Source: an uncultured Lachnospiraceae bacterium
Lineage (GTDB): Bacteria > Bacillota > Clostridia > Lachnospirales > Lachnospiraceae
DNA: 64,000 bases
Direction: 5' to 3'
Assembly: GCA_947564735.1 (NCBI GenBank)
Contig: CANOEC010000003.1
Coordinates: forward strand, 1-64,000
Shown piece by piece: positions 8,769-18,500 of this stretch. The position numbers and the translations under genes were made by a program. The notes under the pieces were generated by a model, which was not told the origin of the DNA, did not search any database, and worked only from the letters and a program-made list of their open reading frames with translations. How positions within the stretch are numbered: position 1 is the stretch's first letter; each line of letters opens with the position of its first letter.

Positions 8769-9617
8769 CTATATCGCTACCGGGATATTCTCTACCTGCG
8801 GTCCTGTCACGTAATTCTCCACCCTCACGTCGTTTCTGGTAAACTGATAGAAATCTTTTACTTCCGGATTCAGCCAGAATGCCGGCGCATCGTAAACCGG
8901 TCTTGTAATCAATTCCTCAATGATAGGAATGTGCCTGTCATAAATATGTGCGTCCGCAATCACATGAACCAGTTCACCTGCTTCCATCTCACACACCTGC
9001 GCCAGCATGTGCACCAATACCGCATACTGCACCACATTCCAGTTATTTGCAGTAAGCACATCCTGCGAGCGCTGGTTTAAGACTGCATTTAAGGTCAACC
9101 GGTCATGTCCCTTCTTCTGCGTCACATTAAATGTCATGCTGTAGGCGCACGGATACAGGTTCATCTCATGCAAATCCTGATGCACATAGATGTTCGTCAT
9201 AATACGGCGGCTGAACGGATTATTTTTCAAGTCATAAATGACCCTGTCCACCTGATCCATCATGCCTTCCTTGTACTGATGCTTCACTCCCATCTGATAG
9301 CCGTATGCCTTGCCGATGGAGCCGTCCGCATCCGCCCATTCATCCCAGATATGACTGTGCAGGTCATGCACGTTATTGGATTTCTGCTGCCATATCCACA
9401 GCATCTCGTCCGTTGCGCTCTTTAAAGCGGTCCTGCGCAGGGTCATAATCGGAAATTCCTTCGACAAATCGTACCTGTTGACCACACCGAACTTCTTCAC
9501 CGTATACGCTGCCGTACCGTCCGCCCAATGCGGTCTTACCTTCTCCCCCTCGGTACTCGTCCCGTTCTCCAGAATATCCTTACACATATTGATAAAAATG
9601 TGGTCCGCCAAACTCAT
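8769..9617 (-). CDS. thyA: Thymidylate synthase ThyA
   Basis: 282 aa. Methylates dUMP to dTMP using methylene-tetrahydrofolate. The catalytic Cys157 lies in LYPCAYS, and QRSQDVLTANNWNVVQYAVLVHML and HVIADAHIYDRHI are classical ThyA segments. The residue after the catalytic Cys is Ala where many ThyA proteins have His. GGAGAGGG precedes the ATG by 11 nt. The MBL nuclease gene lies 31 bp upstream and folA follows. Confidence 0.96.
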   Translation of the reverse strand: MSLADHIFINMCKDILENGTSTEGEKVRPHWADGTAAYTVKKFGVVNRYDLSKEFPIMTLRRTALKSATDEMLWIWQQKSNNVHDLHSHIWDEWADADGSIGKAYGYQMGVKHQYKEGMMDQVDRVIYDLKNNPFSRRIMTNIYVHQDLHEMNLYPCAYSMTFNVTQKKGHDRLTLNAVLNQRSQDVLTANNWNVVQYAVLVHMLAQVCEMEAGELVHVIADAHIYDRHIPIIEELITRPVYDAPAFWLNPEVKDFYQFTRNDVRVENYVTGPQVENIPVAI

Positions 9618-9648
9618 GATTTATTTATCCCTCTCCAATCTCCTCACT

Positions 9649-11250
9649 TCATGTTCTATCCCACTTATCGCACAGCGAATTAATCTGGTCCGCAAACTTC
9701 GCCAAATCCTTGTTCGTCCCGCCTTCGTTCTTATGGATAACGGCGATAAGCCTCTGCCCACTGGCGAGCAGCCTTGCAAAGACGTCGGAAATACCGCGCA
9801 TTTTCTTCTTCACCGTAACCGGTGCAGCCTCGTAAATAAACGTACCGTCTATCAAATCAAACCTCGTGCCACTGTAAGGCGCATAGGCTTCTATCTTATG
9901 CTCCACTTTCAGACATTCCGTAAACATCTTGCAGACGCTGTCCTCACCGTGTACGACAAACACCTTCTGCAGCCTGCTCTCAAACCCGTTAATCCAGTCA
10001 AGCAGCCCATTCTTGTCCGCATGTCCGCTCATACCGATTAATTTCATAATCTGCGCTCGGATTTCAATCTGCTCTCCAAAAAGCTTCACTTCCTTGGCGC
10101 CATCCACAATATGCCTGCCCAGCGTTCCCACCGCCTGATATCCGACAAACAGAATCGTACACTCCGGACGCCATAAATTATGCTTCAGATGATGCCGGAT
10201 TCGTCCCGCCTCGCACATACCGGAGGCAGAGATGATAACCTTCGGACCGGTCTCAAAGTTGATCGCCTTCGATTCATCACTGGTAATCGCCAGACGAAGT
10301 CCCGGAAACGCTATGGGATTGATACCCTGTCTGACTAACTCCATGGATGCCTCGTCAAAACAGTCATGCTCGTTCTTCTGGAAAATACCGGTCGCCTCCA
10401 CAGCCAGCGGACTATCCACATAGACCGGAAAATCCTCATGTCCCTTCACCAGTCTGTCAGCCTTAATCTGACGCAGGAAATAGAGCATCTCCTGTGTTCT
10501 GCCAACTGCAAAAGAAGGAATCACAACATTCCCGCCCTTATCAAAAGTGGTCTGCAGGATTTTTGTAAGCTCTCCTATGTAATCCGGCTTCTGCGTGCTG
10601 TGCAGCCTGTCTCCGTAAGTGGATTCCATCACCACATAGTCAGCTTCCTTCGTCAGCCTCGGATTCTTAATCAATGGTTGGTCACTGTTGCCGATGTCGC
10701 CGGAAAAGACAATCTTCTTCGTCACGCCATCTTCCGTCGCCCACACTTCGATGCTGGCGGAACCAAGCAGATGTCCGATATCTGTAAACCTTATCTTCAC
10801 GTCTTCACAGACAGTAACGACGCTTTCATAGGGGCAGGGTACAAGCCGTCTGATTGCCCCATCCGCTTCTTCCATCTTATAGAGCGGTTCAATCACTGCA
10901 TTGTCCGCGCTTCTTTTCGCCTTACGGTTCTTCCACTCCGCCTCATGCATCTGGATGTGCGCACAGTCCCGCAGCATAATACTGCACAAATCACTGGTAG
11001 CCTCCGTTGCATAAATATTTCCCCGAAAACCTCTGGCATATAACAGCGGCAGCAATCCGGAATGGTCTACATGCGCATGTGTCAAAAAGACATAATCTAT
11101 CAACGCCGGATCCACCGGTAATTCACAATTCTCAAATACATTCGTTCCCTGTTCCATACCATAATCTACTAAGATATTCTTCTCCCCGACACGCAGGTAA
11201 TGACAACTGCCCGTAACCTCATGGTCAGCACCGATAAACATAAGTTCCAT
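9649..11250 (-). CDS. MBL-fold / beta-CASP exoribonuclease-like protein
   Basis: 533 aa from the ATG preceded by AGGAGGG (6-nt spacing); the frame is open about 40 codons further upstream but without a usable start signal. The metallo-beta-lactamase part has THAHVDHSG, GSASIEVW and VFSGDIGN. The beta-CASP part has VVMESTYGDR and SASGMCEAGRIRHHL, and the C-terminal RMMBL part has MSGHADKNGLLDWI and VFVVHGE. Such proteins (CPSF73/YsiH-like family) cleave RNA with two zinc ions. It is the first gene of the thyA-folA transcription unit. Confidence 0.88.
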   Translation of the reverse strand: MELMFIGADHEVTGSCHYLRVGEKNILVDYGMEQGTNVFENCELPVDPALIDYVFLTHAHVDHSGLLPLLYARGFRGNIYATEATSDLCSIMLRDCAHIQMHEAEWKNRKAKRSADNAVIEPLYKMEEADGAIRRLVPCPYESVVTVCEDVKIRFTDIGHLLGSASIEVWATEDGVTKKIVFSGDIGNSDQPLIKNPRLTKEADYVVMESTYGDRLHSTQKPDYIGELTKILQTTFDKGGNVVIPSFAVGRTQEMLYFLRQIKADRLVKGHEDFPVYVDSPLAVEATGIFQKNEHDCFDEASMELVRQGINPIAFPGLRLAITSDESKAINFETGPKVIISASGMCEAGRIRHHLKHNLWRPECTILFVGYQAVGTLGRHIVDGAKEVKLFGEQIEIRAQIMKLIGMSGHADKNGLLDWINGFESRLQKVFVVHGEDSVCKMFTECLKVEHKIEAYAPYSGTRFDLIDGTFIYEAAPVTVKKKMRGISDVFARLLASGQRLIAVIHKNEGGTNKDLAKFADQINSLCDKWDRT

Positions 11251-11328
11251 AAGAAGCCCTCCTAAAGAAATCTGTGCACAGATACTTCCTGTATAGACGT
11301 TTTCACCCAAAAATATAAATATATTATT

Positions 11329-11357
11329 ATCATACCATTTTTTAAATTGTGCGTAAA
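11329..11357 (-). promoter_or_regulatory. Promoter of the MBL nuclease-thyA-folA unit
   Basis: TTTACG (11352-11357) and TATGAT (11329-11334, with an upstream TG) on the minus strand are 17 bp apart. A perfect palindrome, TCTGTGCACAGA (11271-11282), lies in the leader. Confidence 0.5.
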
Positions 11358-11430
11358 TAAAATTCAGCAACTCCGTCTCTTTTTTCCATACTATATATCA
11401 TATAAAATGTCAAAATGAGGTGACTGTGTC

Positions 11431-12066
11431 ATGCCTTCTGCCTATGCGGCGCTTTTTCTCTTTCTGACTGCCGTATCCATCGACTCTTTGACCGCCGGAC
11501 TGACTTACGGCACCCAGCGGGTTCATATCAGACCCTTCTCTTTTCTCATCCTCGTCTGTGTGCCTGCCGTCTTCATCACTGCCGCCAATCGCATCGGTTC
11601 TCATATTTTAGGTTTTCTGCCACAGACTGCCCTGCCTTTTCTCTCCTTTACGTTATTAGCAATCTTAGGACTCAGCAAACTTTCAGAGAGCCTTATACGT
11701 CTTTTGGCACACAAATACCCCAGTCTCTCAAGAAACTGGGGCTGTAAAATCAAGCAGATTAATATCATCTTTACCATCTATCTGTCACCGGAAGACGCCA
11801 ATCAGGAAGACTTGCATCTTCTTACTCCGAAAGAAGCGCTTCTTCTGTCACTGGCGCTTTCTTTAGACAGCGTGCTTGCCGGCATGGCTTTTTGTGCGGA
11901 ACCGATTTCTCCTGTCCTGCTCTTTTTATCAGCTTCGCTTTTCAATCTGCTTCTCTTCACGTTCGGATATGGTCTCGGACATCTGATTTCCTCCGTACTT
12001 CACGTAGATTTATCATGGCTTAGCGGTTTGTTCCTGCTTCTATTGGCAGTGCAGGCTCTTTTATGA
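11431..12066 (+). CDS. ytaF: Sporulation membrane protein YtaF (MntP-like fold)
   Basis: 211 aa integral membrane protein made of two similar halves. Each half starts with a helix carrying an acidic residue (VSIDSLTAGLTYGT and LSLDSVLAGMAF), the signature of YtaF/MntP-type proteins. YtaF is a conserved sporulation-associated protein in spore formers. GAGGTGA precedes the ATG. It is divergent from the MBL nuclease gene, and its last 47 bp overlap the 3' end of the convergent P-type ATPase gene. Confidence 0.82.
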   Translation: MPSAYAALFLFLTAVSIDSLTAGLTYGTQRVHIRPFSFLILVCVPAVFITAANRIGSHILGFLPQTALPFLSFTLLAILGLSKLSESLIRLLAHKYPSLSRNWGCKIKQINIIFTIYLSPEDANQEDLHLLTPKEALLLSLALSLDSVLAGMAFCAEPISPVLLFLSASLFNLLLFTFGYGLGHLISSVLHVDLSWLSGLFLLLLAVQALL

Positions 12067-14785
12067 TTCCGTTCTTTTCATTTGCTGATTTTACAGATGA
12101 CTCCTGTTTTCTGCCTTTTCCGGCTAACACAAGCAGTTCGTGTACAATGAGCGGTGTGGTAGACAATGCAATCAACTGTAACCATTCCGCAAGCCCCAGC
12201 CGCACCGTCCCAAACAGCCGGATAAGCGGCGTGATTTCCGTCACCGCTATCTGCAGCGCAATTCCAATCGCCGCCGCACCAATCATATACGGATTGTTTC
12301 TGTGATTCATCTTAAACACCGAACGGTTCACATCCCGCATACCGATGGCGTGGAACAGCTGACTGATGCCAAGCACCATGAACGCATGCGTCTGCGCCTT
12401 TGCCAGCACTGTTGATATCCTCAGCCCTTCTACGACATTATGTAAACTGACCGGAAGTCCCTCCGCCACGATGCGGTCGTAAGGAACCTTCAAAAACGCC
12501 GCAAGGCTCACGCCACCAATCACCAGTCCGTAACAGATGACGCACATAAGCCCGCCTTTTGCAAAAAGCGATTCTCCGCGTCTGCGGGGCTTCTCACGCA
12601 TCAGACTCTCGCCTTCATTATCATCCACGCCCAAGGCAAGCGCCGGAAGCGAGTCCGTAATCAGATTAATCCACAGAATAAAGCTCGCCTTTAAGGGGCT
12701 TGGCAGCCCTGCCATGATTGTCAAAAGCATCGTCATGATTTCACCCAGATTGGAAGAGAGCAGAAAAAGCACCGATTTTCTGATATTCTCATAGATGCCC
12801 CTTCCCTCCCGGATTGCCAGATGGATGGTGGCAAAATTGTCATCCATCAGCACAAAATCCGCCGCGCCGCGCGCCACATCCGTTCCGTTTTGCCCCATTG
12901 CGATTCCGATATCCGCCGCCTGCAGGGACGGTGCATCATTGACGCCGTCTCCCGTCATCGCCACCGTCTTGCCGAGGGTCCGATACCCCTCCACAATTCT
13001 CACCTTGTGTTCGGGCGTCACTCTGGCAAACACTTTCACATCCTCTAATCTTTGCAAAAACCCGTTATCCTTTAACTGATCCAATTCCCTGCCCGTCATA
13101 CACTGTTTCGGGCTTTCGGCAATCCCCAGCTCTCTGGCAATCGAATATGCCGTGTCGGGATGGTCCCCCGTAATCATGACGGTTGAAACACCCGCCTGCT
13201 CAAAGTCCGCTACCGCCTGTACCGCCTCCGGTCTGACGGGATCCTGCATACTAAGCAGCCCCAAGAAAACCATGTTCTTCTCCTGCATACTGCCGTTTGT
13301 CTCCATTGCCAGCGCCAGCACGCGCCGTCCTTCTCCCATCAGACGCTTCTGCACACCGGTGATCGCATCCCTGTCCGGTGCTGTCAACGCACATAGCTGA
13401 CCCTGTCTGTATATCCGGTCGCATTTTTCCAGAATACGCTCCGCCGCCCCCTTGGAATAGGCAGTAAGCATACCGCCGTCCCGGTGTACCGTGGTCATCA
13501 TCTTGCGCTCCGAATCAAAGCCTTTCTCCTCAATGCGGGGATAATTCTGCCTGATTTTCTCTATCTGCACACCACAGTCCTGCGCCATATAGAGAAGCGC
13601 AAGCTCTGTGGGATCGCCAATCCTTTCCTCCTGTGACAAAACGCCGTCGTTGCACAAAATGCAGCCTCGCATGAAATGCGCCCTTTCCGAGTCCGCATTC
13701 TGTCCGTCTATGACCGTCCTAAAAAACTCCTGCAGCCTCTCTCCGGTAATCAGCCTCCCTTCCAGATAACATTCCGTCACCGTCATTTTATTCTGCGTCA
13801 ACGTCCCCGTCTTGTCGGAACAGACCACCTCCACTGCCCCCAAGGTTTCCACAGAAGACAGTTTGCGCACGATTGTCTTGGCGCGCACCATGCGGGAAAC
13901 ACTCAGCGCAAGCACAATGGTCACGATTGCCGGAAGCCCTTCCGGTACAGCCGCCACCGCCAGCGATACGGAAGTAAGAAGCATTTCTCCTACGTCTCTC
14001 TTCTGCAGCACTGCCACGATAAACAGAACCACACAGATTCCTACCGCCAGAAGGCTTAATATCTTGCCTAGTTCTCCAAGCTTCACCTGTAACGGCGTCA
14101 TCTTTTCCCTGCCGGTATGCAGCATATCCGCAATATGTCCGATTCTGGTTTCCATACCGGTGGCAACCACTACGCCCTTCCCGCGTCCTTTCGTCATATA
14201 GGTAGACATATACGCCATATTGGCATGACTGTTGTCCCCCGCTGTCTCCACCACATAGGACGCGTCCTTTTCTACCGGAACGGACTCTCCTGTTAGGGTA
14301 GACTCTTCTATGCAAATTCCCTGTGACTCAATTAATCGCAAATCTGCCGGAATCATATTGCCCGCTTCCAGCAACACAATATCCCCCTGAACCAAGTCTT
14401 CCGCCGGAATCTTCATACGCTTTCCATCCCGCAGAACATGCGCCTGCGGAGAAGATATTTTCTTAAGCGCCTCCACTGCCTTACCGGCTTTGCCCTCCTG
14501 AATAATCCCTACTGTTGCATTTAAAACGACAACCGTGATAATAATGACCGCGTCCCCCACTTCGTGCAGCAAAAGGGATATCGCCATTGCCACTACCAGA
14601 ATCAGAATTAACGGGTCGTTTAGCTGCTCTAAAATCATCTGCCCTACGCTTTTCTTTTCTTGGTCCTTGAGCCTGTTCGCTCCGTATTTTGCTTTGCGCT
14701 CCATCGCCTCTTTGCGTAACAGCCCCTTCTCCTTATCCGTCTCAAGCAGCCGGAGCGCCTCCGCCGCCGTCTTCATCTCATACAT
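12020..14785 (-). CDS. Cation-translocating P-type ATPase, calcium-pump type
   Basis: 921 aa, starting at the ATG after GGAGGAAAAGGC; the open frame further upstream lacks an RBS. P2-type pump: an N-terminal cation-ATPase domain, TGESVPVEKD (actuator), the phosphorylation site CSDKTGTLTQNKMTV, MITGDHPDTA and TGDGVNDAPSLQAADIGIAMG (hinge), then a C-terminal block of membrane helices. The order and the AAVPEGLPAIV helix match SERCA/PMCA-like Ca2+ exporters. A strong hairpin (14823-14863) lies just upstream. The 3' end overlaps convergent ytaF. Confidence 0.9.
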   Translation of the reverse strand: MYEMKTAAEALRLLETDKEKGLLRKEAMERKAKYGANRLKDQEKKSVGQMILEQLNDPLILILVVAMAISLLLHEVGDAVIIITVVVLNATVGIIQEGKAGKAVEALKKISSPQAHVLRDGKRMKIPAEDLVQGDIVLLEAGNMIPADLRLIESQGICIEESTLTGESVPVEKDASYVVETAGDNSHANMAYMSTYMTKGRGKGVVVATGMETRIGHIADMLHTGREKMTPLQVKLGELGKILSLLAVGICVVLFIVAVLQKRDVGEMLLTSVSLAVAAVPEGLPAIVTIVLALSVSRMVRAKTIVRKLSSVETLGAVEVVCSDKTGTLTQNKMTVTECYLEGRLITGERLQEFFRTVIDGQNADSERAHFMRGCILCNDGVLSQEERIGDPTELALLYMAQDCGVQIEKIRQNYPRIEEKGFDSERKMMTTVHRDGGMLTAYSKGAAERILEKCDRIYRQGQLCALTAPDRDAITGVQKRLMGEGRRVLALAMETNGSMQEKNMVFLGLLSMQDPVRPEAVQAVADFEQAGVSTVMITGDHPDTAYSIARELGIAESPKQCMTGRELDQLKDNGFLQRLEDVKVFARVTPEHKVRIVEGYRTLGKTVAMTGDGVNDAPSLQAADIGIAMGQNGTDVARGAADFVLMDDNFATIHLAIREGRGIYENIRKSVLFLLSSNLGEIMTMLLTIMAGLPSPLKASFILWINLITDSLPALALGVDDNEGESLMREKPRRRGESLFAKGGLMCVICYGLVIGGVSLAAFLKVPYDRIVAEGLPVSLHNVVEGLRISTVLAKAQTHAFMVLGISQLFHAIGMRDVNRSVFKMNHRNNPYMIGAAAIGIALQIAVTEITPLIRLFGTVRLGLAEWLQLIALSTTPLIVHELLVLAGKGRKQESSVKSANEKNGIIKEPALPIEAGTNR

Positions 14786-14822
14786 GCCTTTTCCTCCTGC
14801 ACCAGTCACTATTGTGATTATC

Positions 14823-14863
14823 CGGCAGCGTCGTGTGCGGTCTGTACTGCACATGACGCTGCC
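14823..14863 (-). promoter_or_regulatory. Strong hairpin in the 5' region of the P-type ATPase gene
   Basis: A 15-bp stem (one non-Watson-Crick pair; arms begin GGCAGCGTC and end GACGCTGCC) stands about 40 bp before the ATPase start. No T-tract follows, so it is not a simple terminator. It may be a leader structure or mRNA stabiliser. Confidence 0.45.
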
Positions 14864-15017
14864 ACAACCCCATATACATGCAAAGGCAGACGCTGTATCA
14901 GACCATACTGCATGTACAAATAGTGTTTTGTATGATATATGCGGAGGCTGTCCCGATTATGACACTTGTCCGGCATCATTACCGAACACAAGCCGAAAAG
15001 CTCTTTCACACAAATTA

Positions 15018-15039
15018 AGGAGCTTTTTCAAAAGCTCCT
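15018..15039 (-). terminator. Terminator of greA-type gene
   Basis: AGGAGCTTTT/AAAAGCTCCT, a 10-bp perfect stem that includes the stop codon region, followed by TTAATTTG on the minus strand. Confidence 0.65.
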
Positions 15040-15531
15040 CAACTTATCCGTCCCGTCATCGACCGTATTTACTATTGATTTTACTACCACATAATATCCG
15101 TTTCCGGGATTTACTTCCACGTAAACCCGGTCTCCCACCTTATGACCAAGCAGCGCCTTGCCAAGAGGCGACTCCGTGCTGATAAGCCCTTCCAAGGAAT
15201 TGCCTCGCACCGTGGTGACTAACTTATACTTCTCCACCATGTCATCTTCCTCGAAGTATACTTCCACCGTGTTGTTCATCCCCACCTCGTCTTCTGCCGA
15301 TTCGTCGGAGACAATCACCGCCGTCTTGATCATCCTTTCCAGATAACGGATGCGGCTCTCATTCTGGTTCTTGACCTTTTTCGCTGCATGATACTCGAAA
15401 TTCTCACTCAGATCCCCGTGCGCCCGCGCTGTCTTAACATCCTCCAGCGCCTCCTTTCGCACCACCAGCTTGCGGTATTCGATTTCCTCCTCCATCTTCT
15501 TAATATCCTGCTTCGTCAATTCATTATGCAT
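15028..15531 (-). CDS. greA: Transcription elongation factor GreA-type
   Basis: 167 aa from the ATG after GGAGAG (7-nt spacing). The N-terminal coiled coil (LTKQDIKKMEEEIEYRKLVVRKEALEDVKTAR split by ARAHGDLSENFEYHAAK) is the GreA/GreB signature, and a C-terminal FKBP-like domain follows (STESPLGKALLGHKVGDRVYVEV). Gre factors stimulate RNA cleavage in backtracked RNA polymerase. The wording differs somewhat from the canonical GreA, so it could be a second GreA paralogue. It lies just downstream of the BatA/vWA gene in the same direction. Confidence 0.88.
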   Translation of the reverse strand: MHNELTKQDIKKMEEEIEYRKLVVRKEALEDVKTARAHGDLSENFEYHAAKKVKNQNESRIRYLERMIKTAVIVSDESAEDEVGMNNTVEVYFEEDDMVEKYKLVTTVRGNSLEGLISTESPLGKALLGHKVGDRVYVEVNPGNGYYVVVKSIVNTVDDGTDKLRSF

Positions 15532-15579
15532 AACTATACTCTCCGTTTCTATCATCATACAATGTCCGAGGCGTCCGCC

Positions 15580-18500
15580 TCAAATCTTCCTATCTTCCTT
15601 TTTCTTAAGAAGCTGGGACGTATCCAAGTTCTGCTCAGACTGTCCATTCTTTTTTGGTTTCCCGGATTCTTTTCCCTTTTTCCCCAACTCCTTGAAAGAA
15701 TCCTTCTCCATCATAGCTTCACCGGCTGCATCCTGCAACCTGTTTTCCACTACCATTTCCCCGTTTTCCTGTTTTCCGCTCCTTAGGCGGAGTTTCCTTG
15801 GCGCAATCCGGAACCGGCGCAGCGCCACATCCGTGACAAACAGACAAACAGATAAGATAATCAGCCAGTTCGTCAGGGAATACCGCTCCCTTGCTCCCGT
15901 GGCAATCCGGGTAAAAACATTGTCCTGTTCCGTGATAATCCGCCCATATTGTTCCACAAACCTCAAATATGCATCCGTATTTACATCGAATTTATACTCA
16001 TCCGAGAACTGTACTGCGGCTGCCGTTGTCAGATAACTTTGCATCTCCCCGTCTTCACTGCGGCGTATATTGAAATGATATAATCCCGTCTGGGACGTTG
16101 GAAGCTCTGCCTTATATTCTCCCGGCGCTGTGGCATGGAATTTTTCTTCCACGGTGTTCCCCTCCGGGTCAATCATCGTCACCAAAACTTCCGTCCCGCT
16201 CCTATAATCATCCGTCTGATAAGTGATTTCCGTCTGTTCGCCCGCCGTCACCACATCCACCCGGTCTTCGCCCATATCAACATTTCCGGTGGAATAATCC
16301 ACAATCCGCTTCCACATCTGGACATAGTCCTCTTCTCCCGCAAAAGCGCCGCTCCATTCCCCGGTAACATCGCTGTTCCATGCAACGGCTCTGCCCAGTC
16401 CGTACTGCCATACCGTAAGAATCGGATTCTCTTTGTCCGCAGATACAATCACCGGCACGGATGCCGTCTTAGGCGTTGACGCAATATATCCGTAGACTAC
16501 AGGCCATCCGTCCATGAAAAGATTCTTGGTCAGTTCATGGCTCTGCCGCACTTTCAAGGAAAAGACACCGTTTTGGATATAACTGTCGCTTCCCAGAAAA
16601 ACTTCTCTGGCAAAAATTTTGGGAATATCGCTTGCCAAATCCGAATAGTAATATCTGCCATCGCACTCTTTTGCCAGTTTCTCAAGCAGCTGTGTATCGG
16701 AAAGGCTTCCGACGGCAACCGTAGAAAGCGTGATTCCTTCCGCCGTATAGGCATTGATTACATCCTGAAAATTATCTGTCTCCCCCATGCCGTCTGTCAG
16801 AAGCACCACATGTTTAATGGATGCGTCACTGTCAGAGATTGTCTCGCACGCCTCTAAAAGCGCCGGCTTAATGGTCGTCCCGCCGCCTGCGCCGATCTTC
16901 ATAATCTCATCTTTGATGGTTTCTTTATCCTCCGCCCCGGTAAGCTCTACCTGCCACTCGTACTGATCGTCAAACGTCAGTACGCCGACATAGTCGGAAT
17001 CCCGCAGATTATCCACGGCAACAGCAGCCGCCTTAATTGCCACATCCAGATTGCTTGCGCCGGATTCCGCAGCCTCACCAATCATACTGCCGGAATGATC
17101 GACCACCATAACCATCGCCATGGATGGAATCTCATTCAGGCTCCTTGGCATCATATCTACCGGGAGCACTGTCTCAAGCGCCGTATTCCGATATCCGCCC
17201 AGTGCAAAGCTGTCCTCCCCGCCGCAGCAGATAAAGCCGCACCCGTAATCCTTCACATAAGCCTCCAGATTGTCCAGAAAACCTTCGGGGAGATCGTCGA
17301 TATACGTGTCTACCAGAATCATTGCCTTATAGGCAAGCATTGCCTTGATATCATCCGGTGCATTCAGCGCCGAAACCACATGATAATCACAGCCTGCCGC
17401 ATCCAGCACGGAATCAAATGCCGAGACTTCAACACCCTGCCCGGAAATAAGCAGAATCTTTGGCGCCGCTTCCACTACGGAATAGGCGCTATACGAATCA
17501 TTCTCCGCGCAAGTATCCCCCGGCGCCCGTACCTGTACCCTAAGATTCTCCATGGAGCCGCTGTCGGTCTTTGCATCAACCTGCGCACTGAATACAAAAC
17601 GGTTGCTCCCCCTGTTTAAGTGCACGCTGTTTGACGCTGTCCGCACACTTCCACGGTATATCTCGATAACCGCGTCCGTATCATAGTTACTCTCCACCAG
17701 CACATGAATGGCATATTTATCTCCGGGGTGCAGATACGAAGGCAGACTCACATTGTCAACATAGGCGTCAGAGGTCTCCTCATCCTCATACAGCAGCGTC
17801 AGAAACTCCACCTCGCCTTTAGAAAGAGCCTGTCCCATGCGACCTATGTCGCCTCTGGTCTGTTTCCCGTCCGTAAGTACAACCAGTCTTCCGCTGTAAT
17901 CTCCCGGAATCATCGTGAGCGCTTTGGATACCGCCTCCTCAAAATTAGTCGCCGTCTTCTCCGGCAGCGTCAGCAGACCTCCGTAGTGCCCCTCCTCTGT
18001 CAAAAACTGTTCCACCAGCGCATTTTTTCCAAAGGTCACAATGCCGTATGCATTGCCGGCAGGCATTTTCGCTATCGCAGACTGCAAATACTTTTCCGCC
18101 GACTGGATGTTCTGCGCATTGCTGTCTGAGAAATCCACCACAAAAACAGTGGCAGTCCGGCTGTTTCCAAACGGTATCTGTATCCCAAGAAGCGCCAGCG
18201 CCACGCACACCGCCACAGCGCCACGCAGGATAAGATAAAACCTTCCTCTATAGCGCATCTGCCGCACATATACAATCCATTCTACGAGCAGAAACAACAG
18301 CGCAAGCAGTAAAAAGAGATTCCTCGCCGCCCGTTTCACCTTTTGTATCCTGAGCGTTTCCGTACTGCCGACAGAATCGGCGGTCTGCCTTCCATCAGAC
18401 TCCGTAACAGTCTGAAACCGCACCACATAAGTCTCCTCATGCTCCCCGTTGCCCACCTGATACAGACCAGCCTTACCCGGCTGCCCGTCAGACATCACTG

